NCBI GenBank assembly: GCA_947475855.1
Contig: CANJPN010000020.1
Coordinates: forward strand, 1-22,423
Direction: 5' to 3'
Length of the DNA: 22,423 bases
Source of the DNA: Bradyrhizobiaceae bacterium
Lineage (GTDB): Bacteria > Pseudomonadota > Alphaproteobacteria > Rhizobiales > Hyphomicrobiaceae
Each line of letters starts with the position of its first letter. Position 1 is the first letter of the stretch. Positions 14,735-22,423 of the stretch are shown here, piece after piece. A program made the translations under genes and the position numbers. The notes under the pieces are model-generated. The model was not told the origin of the DNA. It saw only the letters and a program-made list of their open reading frames with translations, and searched no databases.

Positions 14735-15709
14735 GTGGCGTTGAAGTTGCGTGTCGTCGATCTGGACGGCAGTTTGCCGGATCAGAAGTGCTTTGCGAGC
14801 AGGCTCGCCAATGGACGGGCCAAGATCGCGAAGGCGCGGGACTTGGGGCCAGGACTCCGCGTCATGACATCTCGCAAAGAGATGGCGCGCTTCTGCGATA
14901 GGCTCGACGTGAGTTTCGGCAAGGTTCGCAAGTCGGAAAACGACACGGAAGTCTACTTCTACGGATCAGGCGATTACCATCATCTGACGGCAGCGCTGAT
15001 CGCACGTACGTCAGAGCCGATCACGGTCATCCACTTCGACAATCACCCCGACTGGTGCTCGTTTCCCTCGTTCTCGAATTGCGGCGGCTGGGTCAACCGC
15101 GCGCTTGCGCTCCCGAACGTCCAGCGTGTGATCACGATTGGACCATGCAGCGCCGACCTCGTCCGTCCGGAATTGCAGACTGCCAACCTGTCGGCGATCG
15201 CAAACGGCCGGCTCGAGGTGTTTCCGTGGCGAGCAGCACCGTCCCGGGTCTGGCGCCGTTATCCTGATACGGTTTGCGGTCGCTACGTCAGCGGTGAGAT
15301 TCGCTGGCGCAATCTAGCGGATGAATGCTGGAACGGCTTTCTCGACGAGTTGACGGATCGGCTGCCCGAAACAGCACTATGGATCACGATTGATAAGGAT
15401 GTACTTTCTAGCGACGAGGCAACGACGAATTGGGATCAGGGGCAAATGAGCCTCGACCAGATACTGGGGGGCCTCGAACGATTGGCCGCCTCGCGGCGCA
15501 TTGCCGGTATCGACGTGTGCGGAGAGTATTCCGAGCCGAAGTACCAGCATCGCATCCGCGCCGCCCTCGCGAACTTCGACAACCCGCCACGCAAACCTCC
15601 CGGCAACGACGAATTGGCACTGAACGCGCGCGGAAACGCGCGCCTGCTCGAAAGTTTCGAGTGCTTGCTCGGATCAAAAGTCAGAAGCAAGACAATGGCG
15701 CATGCCTGA
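14735..15709 (+). CDS. Arginase/ureohydrolase-fold protein of unknown substrate
   Basis: A protein of about 324 aa. The metal ligands of the ureohydrolase fold are all present in order: GSGDYHH (H82/H83, in place of GGDHS), IHFDNHPDWC (D102, H104, D106, the DxHxD motif) and WITIDKDVLSS (D220, D222, the DxD motif). Overall sequence is far from true arginase or agmatinase: the DP after the last motif and the usual SFDxD context are missing. I therefore call only the fold and a likely binuclear metal site, with hydrolysis of a guanidine- or amidine-type bond possible. The start is taken as GTG 14735, with GGGGG 7 nt upstream; TTG 14729 or 14741 are alternatives. It precedes the radical SAM gene on the same strand with a 262-nt gap. 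Confidence 0.72.
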   Translation: MALKLRVVDLDGSLPDQKCFASRLANGRAKIAKARDLGPGLRVMTSRKEMARFCDRLDVSFGKVRKSENDTEVYFYGSGDYHHLTAALIARTSEPITVIHFDNHPDWCSFPSFSNCGGWVNRALALPNVQRVITIGPCSADLVRPELQTANLSAIANGRLEVFPWRAAPSRVWRRYPDTVCGRYVSGEIRWRNLADECWNGFLDELTDRLPETALWITIDKDVLSSDEATTNWDQGQMSLDQILGGLERLAASRRIAGIDVCGEYSEPKYQHRIRAALANFDNPPRKPPGNDELALNARGNARLLESFECLLGSKVRSKTMAHA

Positions 15710-15971
15710 TCGACCGGAAAGATCCTCGACTTTTGGACCGGTCGTTGAAATGCCGAGGCAGAGCAACGTCTGCATCGACACAAATTCGCGGCAATCCTGA
15801 CGTCACCTCAACTCCAGCGGGGGCGGGCGTGATGCGAAGCCGCTTCGTGCCGGTCGTGCTTGTGGGATCGCTGGAAACTGGATTTGGAGCACGACGGCGC
15901 GGCTAGGATCGTTGCTAGTTCGCTCGAAACCAATAGGCAGCGCGGGTAGCGCTGAGAAAGCCTGGCGCACA

Positions 15972-17624
15972 ATGACGTCGTTCAATGTGCTGATGGTATT
16001 CCCCGAGTTCAAGCACAACTCGTTCTGGAGCCTGAAGGCCGTCTGCGACATCTATGGTGTACGTTGTCCGGCACCGCCGCTCGGTCTCATGACGCTCGCG
16101 GCCATGTTGCCGCGCGACTGGAACATCAAGCTCGTCGACCGCAACGCCCAGAAGCTCGAAAACCGCGATATCGCTTGGGCCGACATGGTGATGACCGGCG
16201 GAATGCTGCCGCAGCGTGAGGACACGCTGATTGTCATCGATCTATGCAAATCCCTGGGCAAGCCGGTGGTCGTTGGTGGCCCCGATCCGATGTCGAGCCC
16301 TGAATCATACGCACGTGCAGACTTCCGCGTTCTCGGTGAGGCAGAAGGCATCATCCATGAGTTCGTGGAGGCATGGGAAGCAGGCGTGAGAACCGGCACA
16401 TTCGAGGGCAAGCGCTTCCAGGTCGACGTTACACAGACCCCGATCCCCCGTTACGAGCTGATCGATTTCAAGAATTACCTCTATGTCGGCGTCCAGTTCA
16501 GCAGGGGCTGCCCGTTCAACTGCGAGTTCTGCGATATCATTGAGCTGTACGGCAGGGTTCCCAGATCGAAAACCAATGAGCAGATGCTCGCGGAATTGCA
16601 GTCTCTTTACGACGCTGGATATCGCGGCCATGTCGATTTCGTCGACGACAACCTGATCGGCAATAAAAAGGCATTGAAGCGGTTGCTGCCGGCCCTGATC
16701 GCCTGGCAGAAGGAACGCAAGTATCCGTTCGAGTTCTCGACCGAGGCGTCGATGAACCTCGCGGACGATTCCCAACTGTTGGACCTATTGAAAGAGGCGA
16801 ATTTCTTCGCGATCTTTGTCGGCATCGAAAGCCCGGATACCGATACGCTGGTAGCAACTCAGAAGAAGCAGAACACCCGTCGTAGCCTTGCCGACAGCGT
16901 GCACCGGATCTATGCCGCGGGCATGTTCGTGATCGCCGGTTTCATCGTCGGCTTCGACACGGAGAAGGGCAGCGTTGCGGACGGAATGATCGATTGCATC
17001 GAGGCCACGGGGATTCCCGTCAGCATGGTCGGCCTGCTTACGGCTTTGCCCAACACCCAGCTCACCCGCCGGCTCGAAGTCGAGCAACGGCTGATCCCGT
17101 TTGCCTCAGGCGTCGGCGACCAATGCACCGCTGGCCTCAATTTCAGAACCCTCCGCCCCCGCAAGGAGATCCTGCAAGACTACAAGTCCGTGCTGGAAGC
17201 GATCTATCGCCCAGCCGACTATTTCGAGCGCATTCGCCGTGTTGGTTTAGCCCTGAAGCGGCCGGACCATCCGAGCGAGTTCAGTTTCAAGACCGCCGCG
17301 TACGACGCTGGTTTCTTGTGGCGCTTGGTTTGGCGGATGACGATAACTCAGCCCGAGCTGCGTCCGCACTTCTGGAAGACGGTGACGAGCGTCGCCTGGC
17401 ACAATCCTGCGGCGCTTGAATACGCCATCATCCTGATCACGTTCTATCTTCACATGGGCACGTTCTCTAAGTTCCTGATCGGAGATCTCACCCGGCAGAT
17501 CGAAGCTGCCGACGTGGAAGATCCCGGAGGAAGAATTTCCGAGGCTCGCCTTCAATCGCGCATTTCCGTGGCCGCAAACGCGCAGATTTCCCAACCGACG
17601 ATACACGTCGACGATGCGGCCTGA
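15972..17624 (+). CDS. B12-binding-domain radical SAM protein (DUF4070-type)
   Basis: A 550-aa protein. Residues 1-130 form a B12-binding-like Rossmann domain (VLMVFPEFK, PPLGLMTLAAMLP, VVVGGPDP) without the DxHxxG cobalamin-histidine motif, so any cobalamin would bind base-off/His-off. The radical SAM barrel carries the cluster motif RGCPFNCEFCDII (C180, C184, C187), then VDFVDDNLIGN and VGIESPDTDTL. The C-terminal 150-200 residues match the extension seen in HpnP-like proteins (RPADYFERIRR). Members methylate unactivated carbons or rearrange lipid and isoprenoid skeletons; the substrate here is unknown. It does not look like HpnP itself at the N-terminus. ATG 15972 is preferred to TTG 15912 because the fold begins there. 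A terminator-like hairpin follows within 25 nt. Confidence 0.82.
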   Translation: MTSFNVLMVFPEFKHNSFWSLKAVCDIYGVRCPAPPLGLMTLAAMLPRDWNIKLVDRNAQKLENRDIAWADMVMTGGMLPQREDTLIVIDLCKSLGKPVVVGGPDPMSSPESYARADFRVLGEAEGIIHEFVEAWEAGVRTGTFEGKRFQVDVTQTPIPRYELIDFKNYLYVGVQFSRGCPFNCEFCDIIELYGRVPRSKTNEQMLAELQSLYDAGYRGHVDFVDDNLIGNKKALKRLLPALIAWQKERKYPFEFSTEASMNLADDSQLLDLLKEANFFAIFVGIESPDTDTLVATQKKQNTRRSLADSVHRIYAAGMFVIAGFIVGFDTEKGSVADGMIDCIEATGIPVSMVGLLTALPNTQLTRRLEVEQRLIPFASGVGDQCTAGLNFRTLRPRKEILQDYKSVLEAIYRPADYFERIRRVGLALKRPDHPSEFSFKTAAYDAGFLWRLVWRMTITQPELRPHFWKTVTSVAWHNPAALEYAIILITFYLHMGTFSKFLIGDLTRQIEAADVEDPGGRISEARLQSRISVAANAQISQPTIHVDDAA

Positions 17625-17644
17625 CGGCCGGGACAAATAGAAAA

Positions 17645-17668
17645 GGGTTACACATCGCTGTGTAACCC
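17645..17668 (-). terminator. Rho-independent terminator of the LigJ-like gene (possibly bidirectional)
   Basis: GGGTTACACA-TCGC-TGTGTAACCC is a perfect 10-bp stem with a tetraloop. Read on the minus strand it is followed by TTTTCTATTT, a good U-tract, 22 nt after the stop of the gene ending at 17691. On the plus strand it follows the radical SAM stop by 20 nt, with a poor U-tract (TCTCCAG). Confidence 0.85.
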
Positions 17669-17690
17669 TCTCCAGAAAAAAGCATCTGCT

Positions 17691-18725
17691 CTACGCCAGC
17701 CCGACCTTCTTCATGCGCGCCATGATGCGCGGATAGACCTTGTAGACGTTGGTCTCGAAGATCTTCTTCTTGTCGGCGTCGGAAACCTTCAGCTTGTCGA
17801 CGTACTTCTTCGTGTCGTCGTAGTTGTGCCCGGTCTTCGGATCGATGCCGCGCACCGCGCCCACCATCTCGGACGCGAACATGATGTTGTCCGCCGGGAT
17901 CACCTCGGCCAGCAGATTGATGCCGGGTTGATGATAGACGCAGGTGTCGAAGTACACGTGCGGCAGCAGCCACTCCTCGATCGGCGGCTTCTTCATGTCC
18001 TGCGCGAGGCCGCGATAGCGGCCCCAGTGATAAGGCACCGCACCTCCGCCATGCGGAATGATCAAGCGCAGGTTGGGGAAGTCCTTGAACACCTTCTCGC
18101 CGTTCTGGATGAACTGCATGAAAGCGGTCGTGTCACCGTTGATGTAGTGAGCGCCTGTCGCGTGGGCGGCCGGGTTGCAGGACGAGGAGACGTGGATCAT
18201 CGCAGGCACGTCGAGCTCGCACATCTTCTCGTAGATGGGATACCAGTAGCGATCGGTCATCGGCGGATCCTTCCAGTAGCCGCCGGAGGGATCGGGACTG
18301 AGATTGCAGCCGACGAAGCCCAGCTCCGTTACGCAGCGCTCCAGCTCCTTGACCGAGTTCGCCGGCGAAACGCCGGGCGACTGGGGAAGCTGGCATACGC
18401 CGATGAAGTTCTTCGGGAACAGCTCGGTCACGCGGTAGATGAGGTCGTTGCACATCCTCGTCCATTCCTGGCTCACCCACTCCGGGCCGACGTGATGAGC
18501 CATGCCAGCGGCGCGCGGCGAGAAGATCGTGAGATCAGTCCCGCGCTCGGTCTGTTGCTTCTTCTGCGCGCCTTCGATGGTGACGCGGATCTGGTCGTCG
18601 GTGATGCCCAGATCGGTGGTCGCGGGCTTGCGATTGCCGTCGGCGAGGGCGGCAAGCTGCTGGTTGCGGAACAGGCCGAGCTGTGCAGGCTCCGTCGTGT
18701 AATGGCCGTGACAGTCGATGATCAT
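17691..18725 (-). CDS. ligJ: 4-oxalomesaconate hydratase, amidohydrolase superfamily (LigJ-like)
   Basis: A 344-aa protein that closely resembles LigJ along its length. It has MIIDCHGHYT at the N-terminus, DLTIFSPRA, CNLSPDPSGGYW, PAMIHVSSSCN, IIPHGGGAVPYHWGR, FDTCVYHQPGINLL and FASEMVGAVRGIDPKTGHNYDD. The presumed zinc ligands fall at H6, H8, H178 and E286. LigJ hydrates 4-oxalomesaconate to 4-carboxy-4-hydroxy-2-oxoadipate in protocatechuate 4,5-cleavage and gallate breakdown. The other genes of that route (ring-cleavage dioxygenase, LigC, LigI, LigK) are not in this window. The start is ATG 18725, giving normal length with GGAG 9 nt upstream; the longer frame to 18944 lacks family similarity. 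Cytoplasmic. Confidence 0.88.
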   Translation of the reverse strand: MIIDCHGHYTTEPAQLGLFRNQQLAALADGNRKPATTDLGITDDQIRVTIEGAQKKQQTERGTDLTIFSPRAAGMAHHVGPEWVSQEWTRMCNDLIYRVTELFPKNFIGVCQLPQSPGVSPANSVKELERCVTELGFVGCNLSPDPSGGYWKDPPMTDRYWYPIYEKMCELDVPAMIHVSSSCNPAAHATGAHYINGDTTAFMQFIQNGEKVFKDFPNLRLIIPHGGGAVPYHWGRYRGLAQDMKKPPIEEWLLPHVYFDTCVYHQPGINLLAEVIPADNIMFASEMVGAVRGIDPKTGHNYDDTKKYVDKLKVSDADKKKIFETNVYKVYPRIMARMKKVGLA

Positions 18726-18913
18726 GAGGGGCGGCTCCCGGAACGGCTGAGAATTGAGATCGAACGATCGCAAGACTTGTTGCGCGTGCCGCCCATATTC
18801 GTCAACCGCCATAACCAAGGGCGGCGTCCAGTTCGACGGCCCTTGGTTTCGCGGCCCCGCCGCACAAGGGCCTGTGACGGCAGCCTGGCCGTGCCGGAAC
18901 TCACAATAAAAAT

Positions 18914-18937
18914 CCGGGACGCGTTTCCGCGTCCCGG
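18914..18937 (-). terminator. Rho-independent terminator of the L,D-transpeptidase gene
   Basis: CCGGGACGCG-TTTC-CGCGTCCCGG is a perfect 10-bp stem with a 4-nt loop. On the minus strand the sequence ATTTTTATTG follows. It lies 50 nt after the stop at 18987, so it ends that transcript before the LigJ-like gene, which must then have its own promoter between 18725 and 18914. Confidence 0.85.
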
Positions 18938-18986
18938 TGGGCATGCCGCCATTCTGAAAGTCTGCGTGATCGCCGAAGTTTGGCGT

Positions 18987-20303
18987 TCAGTCGCTGCCGC
19001 CGGAAACCGGCGAAACCGGCTCTGGAGCGGCTGAGGCAGGAGCAGCGGCACGTGCAGCCATTGCTCGTTCGGCGCGCTCGGCCGCTGCAGCCGCCCGTTC
19101 AGCCGCTGCCGCAGCGCGTTCAGCTGCCTCCAGCGCCCGCGTCGCAGCGTCAGTTTGGGCTGCTGGAGCAACTTGAACCTGCGTCTGGGCAGGAACCGCG
19201 GCTTGCTCCGGAGGCGTCGCTTTTGGCTTGGCGCGGCGTTCCGGCAATGATCCGGTTTCGACTGGCGTCGGCCGCGGACGCTGCTCAGCGGCCTTTGGCC
19301 TAACCGGTGCGGTGTCATTGGCCCCAGCGGCTTCGGGCGTCGCAGTCGGAGTTGTCGCGGTCGGCTCGGCTCGCACACGCTCTACCGTAGCATCGCGCGA
19401 TTTCCGTGGCTCCCGTTGAGCCTGATTCTCGCGCTCGCGCGCCGAACGAGCAGCCCCAGCAGGATCGCTTCCGCCGGCCGGTCGAGGCGCCGCCACAGGA
19501 GCCGTTGGCTCGGGCGTCCCAAAGATGTCGCTGTAACGAGATTCCGCGCGCTTCTGCGGCTGACTAGCAGGTGCCGCCGGCGGCGCGGCAGCGGCGGTTG
19601 GTGCTTGGCCAGCAGGTGCGGCAGCCTCGCGCTCGGCGTTGCGTCGCGAAGTTCCACTGGAGCGCTGCGCATCGTCTTGCGCCGCAGCCGCTTGTGCCTG
19701 CTCGCCATCAGGGGTCGCCTGATAGGCATTCCAAGTCACCAGCACCTTGGCGCCGACCTTGGAGCGCTCGTAAACGTCGAGAGCGTCTTTATTATACATA
19801 CGGATGCAGCCCTTCGACACGGCCGTGCCGATTGTCCAGGGGGCGTCCGTGCCGTGGATGCGGTAGAAGCTGGAGCCGAGATAGAGCGCGCGATTGCCGA
19901 GCGGGTTCATCGGATGGCCGCCGGGAACCCAGCGCGGAAGCCTAGGGTTCTCTTTGATCATAGTCGGCGTCGGTGTCCACGAAGGGTTCTCCCGCTTCTG
20001 CGTCACCGTGGTCTTGCCTTCCCAGCGGTCCTGCTCGCGCGGAATAGCGACGGGGTAGCTTATCGCCTGGCCTGGACCTGTAAAAAGGTACAGCTTGCGA
20101 TCCGTGAAGCTGACAATGATCTCGCCGGGCTTGGCGTCGGAATTGATTCGCACGGGCTGCCGGCCGGTATCGTTCACTTTCTCGGAGCCGCCGCCCCAGT
20201 CGAAGAACAACTGCGCATGGGCGACGCCGGGCATCGTGAACACTGACGCCAGCACGATCGTGCTCGCCGAAATTGCTCGAAAACCGTTGTTTATCATGCT
20301 CAT
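18987..20303 (-). CDS. L,D-transpeptidase (YkuD domain) with long Pro/Ala-rich C-terminal tail
   Basis: A 438-aa exported protein. A signal peptide covers residues 1-30 (cleavage after GVAHA). The YkuD domain covers about 60-190, with the catalytic motif RIHGTDAPWTIGTAVSKGCIRM containing H150, C166 and R168. It cross-links peptidoglycan stem peptides (3-3 bonds) or attaches proteins to them in the periplasm. Residues about 195-438 form a low-complexity tail rich in Ala, Pro, Arg and Gln. It ends with repeated AAERAAAA units (about 392-415) that should form a charged helix. Such tails are often found in rhizobial L,D-transpeptidases and may span the periplasm or touch the envelope. The start at 20303 has GAGCAGG 6 nt upstream; a second Met at residue 3 is also possible. 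Confidence 0.9.
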   Translation of the reverse strand: MSMINNGFRAISASTIVLASVFTMPGVAHAQLFFDWGGGSEKVNDTGRQPVRINSDAKPGEIIVSFTDRKLYLFTGPGQAISYPVAIPREQDRWEGKTTVTQKRENPSWTPTPTMIKENPRLPRWVPGGHPMNPLGNRALYLGSSFYRIHGTDAPWTIGTAVSKGCIRMYNKDALDVYERSKVGAKVLVTWNAYQATPDGEQAQAAAAQDDAQRSSGTSRRNAEREAAAPAGQAPTAAAAPPAAPASQPQKRAESRYSDIFGTPEPTAPVAAPRPAGGSDPAGAARSARERENQAQREPRKSRDATVERVRAEPTATTPTATPEAAGANDTAPVRPKAAEQRPRPTPVETGSLPERRAKPKATPPEQAAVPAQTQVQVAPAAQTDAATRALEAAERAAAAAERAAAAAERAERAMAARAAAPASAAPEPVSPVSGGSD

Positions 20304-20615
20304 GTGAGACCTGCTCTTCGGCTTCTCGTAAGGCGCGCGACTTCAAAATCCGGCATAGTCGAATCACATCGCAACGGTTGCTGTGAGTTGTACCTCGCAG
20401 CGCCGTCCGCCCGTCGCACTTCGTTATGTATTTATGGCAGCAATCGGACCATTCACCGGCTCAGTCAAGCCACATGTTCGCGAGGTGGCCTAAAGTCACC
20501 GGTGGGCATAACCGCCGCGCGATTCCGGTGTGGTGGATGCCCCAATTGGGAACTCTCGCTCGCAGCTAGGTAGCTATGCGATGATCCCGGCGAAAACACG
20601 GGACGCTGCGGGGCA
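20304..20615. other. Divergent promoter region between the L,D-transpeptidase and MFS genes
   Basis: About 310 bases between divergent genes, with no coding frame I trust. It must hold promoters for both sides. Two short perfect palindromes lie on the MFS side: CCCAATTGGG (20541-20550) and AGCTA-GG-TAGCT (20564-20575), the latter about 40 nt before the MFS start. They may be regulator sites; I cannot name a regulator. Confidence 0.4.
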
Positions 20616-21845
20616 ATGAACGTGACGAAGTCGGAAAATGGTGGCTTGCCTACGTCTGTTGCCGTTTCGGTCGCCCGTGGTCTACGCGACTTCGCCGATG
20701 GATTTGGCGCGGTTCTGTTGCCGGTCTACCTCACCGCGCTTGGTTTCGATGCCGCACAGATCGGAGTATCCGCGACCCTGGCGCTGCTTGGTTCTGCAAT
20801 GTTCACGTTTGGCGTGGGTTGGCTCGGCTCGCGAATAGGAGATCGCACAACCCTGTTGGTCGCATCGGGACTGATGGTGGCCACTGGAATCGCCTTGGCA
20901 GCATCGAGTCATTACGCTGCGATTTTGGCCGTCTCTCTGTTCGGCACCCTCAATCCGTCTTCGGGCAATGCTAGTGTGTTCGTTCCACCTGAGCATAGTT
21001 TGATGGCGAACGGAGCGAAGGCCGAGGATCGAACGCGCATTTTCGCCCGATACGGGTTGATCGGCGCGATGGCAGCCGCTTTCGGAGCGTTGCTGACTGC
21101 CGCGCCTGACTACCTCACCGCCGCCGGCATGGACCGGCTTGCCGCATTGCGCGCGATGTTCCTGCTGTACGCCGTGATCGGCGTTCTCATCGGCCTCGTC
21201 TATGCGCGCACAGCCCAGCCGCTGACCGCGTCTAATCCAGGCGGCGAGCCGCGGAGCATGCTGGGGCCGTCGAAAATGATCGTTTTCAAGCTCATGGCGC
21301 TGTTCAGCATCGACAGTTTCGCGGGCGGCTTCATCGTGCAGTCGCTGCTGGCGCTCTACCTGTTCCAGCATTTCGGCATGTCGCTGGCGGCCGCCGGCAT
21401 GTTCTTCTTCTGGTCGGGGGTGCTGTCGGCGTTCTCCCAGCCGATGGCGGCCTGGATGGCGAAGCGGATCGGACTCGTGAACACAATGGTGTTCACGCAC
21501 ATACCTGCCAACATTTTCCTGATCCTTGGCGCGTTGTCGCCCCGCCTCGACGTGGCGCTGGGCCTGCTGCTGGTGCGCTCGTTCCTGTCGCAGATGGACG
21601 TACCCGCGCGCTCTTCTTATGTGATGGCGGTCGTTACCCCGCCCGAGCGAACCGCAGCGGCGAGCTTGACGGCACTCCCGCGCAGTCTCGCAACTGCGGC
21701 AGCTCCGGCCTTGTCAGGTATGCTCCTTGCTGCCGGTCTCAACGCGTGGCCTCTGATCCTCGGCGGTTCGCTGAAGATCGTCTACGACCTCCTGCTGCTC
21801 TGGATGTTCCGCCATGTGAAGCCGCCGGAGGAAGCTGCGCAGTAA
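20616..21845 (+). CDS. Major facilitator superfamily transporter
   Basis: A 409-aa integral membrane protein with about 11-12 hydrophobic segments in two halves separated by a polar loop (about 200-225, ARTAQPLTASNPGGEPRS). The motif between helices 2 and 3, GSRIGDRTTLL, is the MFS motif A. The second half has a related loop at MAAWMAKRIGLVNT. The family includes drug, sugar and organic-acid exporters and importers; the substrate is not readable. ATG 20616 is preceded by GCGGGG. It stands alone, with a divergent L,D-transpeptidase upstream and a convergent Bug gene downstream, separated by a palindromic repeat. Confidence 0.87.
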   Translation: MNVTKSENGGLPTSVAVSVARGLRDFADGFGAVLLPVYLTALGFDAAQIGVSATLALLGSAMFTFGVGWLGSRIGDRTTLLVASGLMVATGIALAASSHYAAILAVSLFGTLNPSSGNASVFVPPEHSLMANGAKAEDRTRIFARYGLIGAMAAAFGALLTAAPDYLTAAGMDRLAALRAMFLLYAVIGVLIGLVYARTAQPLTASNPGGEPRSMLGPSKMIVFKLMALFSIDSFAGGFIVQSLLALYLFQHFGMSLAAAGMFFFWSGVLSAFSQPMAAWMAKRIGLVNTMVFTHIPANIFLILGALSPRLDVALGLLLVRSFLSQMDVPARSSYVMAVVTPPERTAAASLTALPRSLATAAAPALSGMLLAAGLNAWPLILGGSLKIVYDLLLLWMFRHVKPPEEAAQ

Positions 21846-21851
21846 AGTTTT

Positions 21852-21898
21852 CCTCCCCCTTGTGGGGGAGGTGGCGCGTAGCGCCGGAGGGGGGGGCC
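21852..21898. repeat. Palindromic intergenic repeat between convergent MFS and Bug genes
   Basis: CCTCCCCC-TTGT-GGGGGAGG (21852-21871), then T, then GGCGC-GTA-GCGCC (21873-21885), then GGAGGGGGGGGCC. This two-hairpin layout with the shared block GTGGGGGAGGT matches the copy at 9406-9450. The bases of the second hairpin differ between copies but both still pair. It may act as a two-way transcription barrier here. Confidence 0.65.
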
Positions 21899-21922
21899 TT
21901 GCACCCGATTATACCCCGTCCT

Positions 21923-22423
21923 TCATTTCACGTTGACCAGCTTTTGCACCAGCGCCAGCACGTCCTTCGGCGTCTCCAGCGTATCGTTCGAGATTTTGTC
22001 GACTTGCTCGCCGGTGAGCGGCTCCAGCATGACGTTGCGCTTTTTCATCGCGTCGAGGAACGCGGCATCGGCCATCATCGTATTGAAAGCTTTGCGTAGT
22101 GCTGCAAGCCGCGTCGTTGGTACGTTCGGCGAGGTGATGATCGACCGGCCGATCTCGGCCGAGGCGGCAATCGCGGTCAGCACGGCCTTGCCTTCAGCAG
22201 AATGCCCGAGCTCGGGGAGTGCTGGAACGTGCGGCAGCAGCGGATGCCGGTTCAGGGCCGCCTGATAGACGACCGGCGCTTTCTTCTCGAGGATCCAATC
22301 GGGATTGCGCACCAGCAACGTCGCGATGCCGATCGAGCCGATCAGATCCACCTCTTTGCGCTCGGCCGCGAGCAGCACGTCGTTCGAGCCCTTGTAGCCG
22401 TAGATCACCTTGAACTTCGATCC
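21923..22423 (-). CDS. Bug/TctC-family solute-binding protein, C-terminal fragment (runs off the window)
   Basis: The last 166 residues or so of a second Bug-type binding protein; the frame stays open to the right edge (GSKFKVIYGYKGSNDVLLAA). Family landmarks are the GYKGSNDVxLAxERxEVD segment, LPHVPALPELG and SPNVPTTRLAALRKAFNTMMAD. It differs clearly from the copy at 5320-6327, so it is not a recent duplicate. It has a C-terminal extension typical of the longer Bug branch (QVDKISNDTLETPKDVLALVQKLVN). The role would be periplasmic capture of an organic acid. Confidence 0.82.
   Translation of the reverse strand, partial: GSKFKVIYGYKGSNDVLLAAERKEVDLIGSIGIATLLVRNPDWILEKKAPVVYQAALNRHPLLPHVPALPELGHSAEGKAVLTAIAASAEIGRSIITSPNVPTTRLAALRKAFNTMMADAAFLDAMKKRNVMLEPLTGEQVDKISNDTLETPKDVLALVQKLVNVK

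Noticed and set aside
15972..17624. Naming the radical SAM protein HpnP (hopanoid C-2 methylase)
   Set aside because: Domain layout is similar, but the N-terminal sequence does not match what I recall of HpnP and no hopanoid genes are nearby.

Overview
This is a GC-rich chromosomal stretch that looks alphaproteobacterial, most likely Hyphomicrobiales (Bradyrhizobium or Xanthobacteraceae-like). The reasons are strong C/G third-position use with long antisense open frames, two Bug-type solute-binding proteins, a CoxMSL-type molybdenum hydroxylase, a MaoC/CitE-like pair, and palindromic intergenic repeats of the rhizobial kind. The taxon is inferred from gene content, not from a marker gene. I see no rRNA, tRNA, CRISPR array or transposase.

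Layout. (1) Positions 1-970: the start of an IlvD/Edd-family dehydratase leaving the left edge, then a VapBC-type toxin-antitoxin pair. (2) Positions 972-12641: about eleven genes, all on the minus strand. In transcription order they are an IclR regulator, a zinc alcohol dehydrogenase, an FAD subunit, a fused [2Fe-2S]/molybdenum subunit, a separate molybdenum C-terminal subunit, a Bug binding protein, a Gfo/Idh/MocA oxidoreductase, an alpha/beta hydrolase interrupted by an in-frame TAG, a DoxX membrane protein and an IolD-like thiamine-diphosphate enzyme. (3) Positions 12642-14429: a regulatory region with two ATTTCGCAA boxes, then a divergent MaoC hydratase and CitE-like CoA lyase. (4) Positions 14735-17624: an arginase-fold protein and a B12-binding radical SAM protein, a pair of unknown function. 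(5) Positions 17691-20303: a LigJ-like 4-oxalomesaconate hydratase and an L,D-transpeptidase with a long Pro/Ala-rich tail, each followed by a clear minus-strand terminator. (6) Positions 20616-22423: an MFS transporter and the C-terminal part of a second Bug binding protein.

How the genes may work together (inference). Regions 2 and 3 read as one IclR-controlled catabolic island. A Bug protein binds an organic acid, a molybdenum hydroxylase oxidises it, two dehydrogenases act on it, a ThDP enzyme with a hydrolase may cleave a C-C bond, and MaoC plus CitE split a CoA thioester. The substrate cannot be read from sequence. LigJ points to aromatic-acid (4-oxalomesaconate) metabolism in the same neighbourhood but stands alone.

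The points most worth a second look are the divided molybdenum subunit with a 1-nt gap between stop and start, the amber codon inside the hydrolase, the IclR promoter/operator architecture, an intergenic repeat that carries and may mask a ribosome binding site, and the arginase-like/radical SAM pair.
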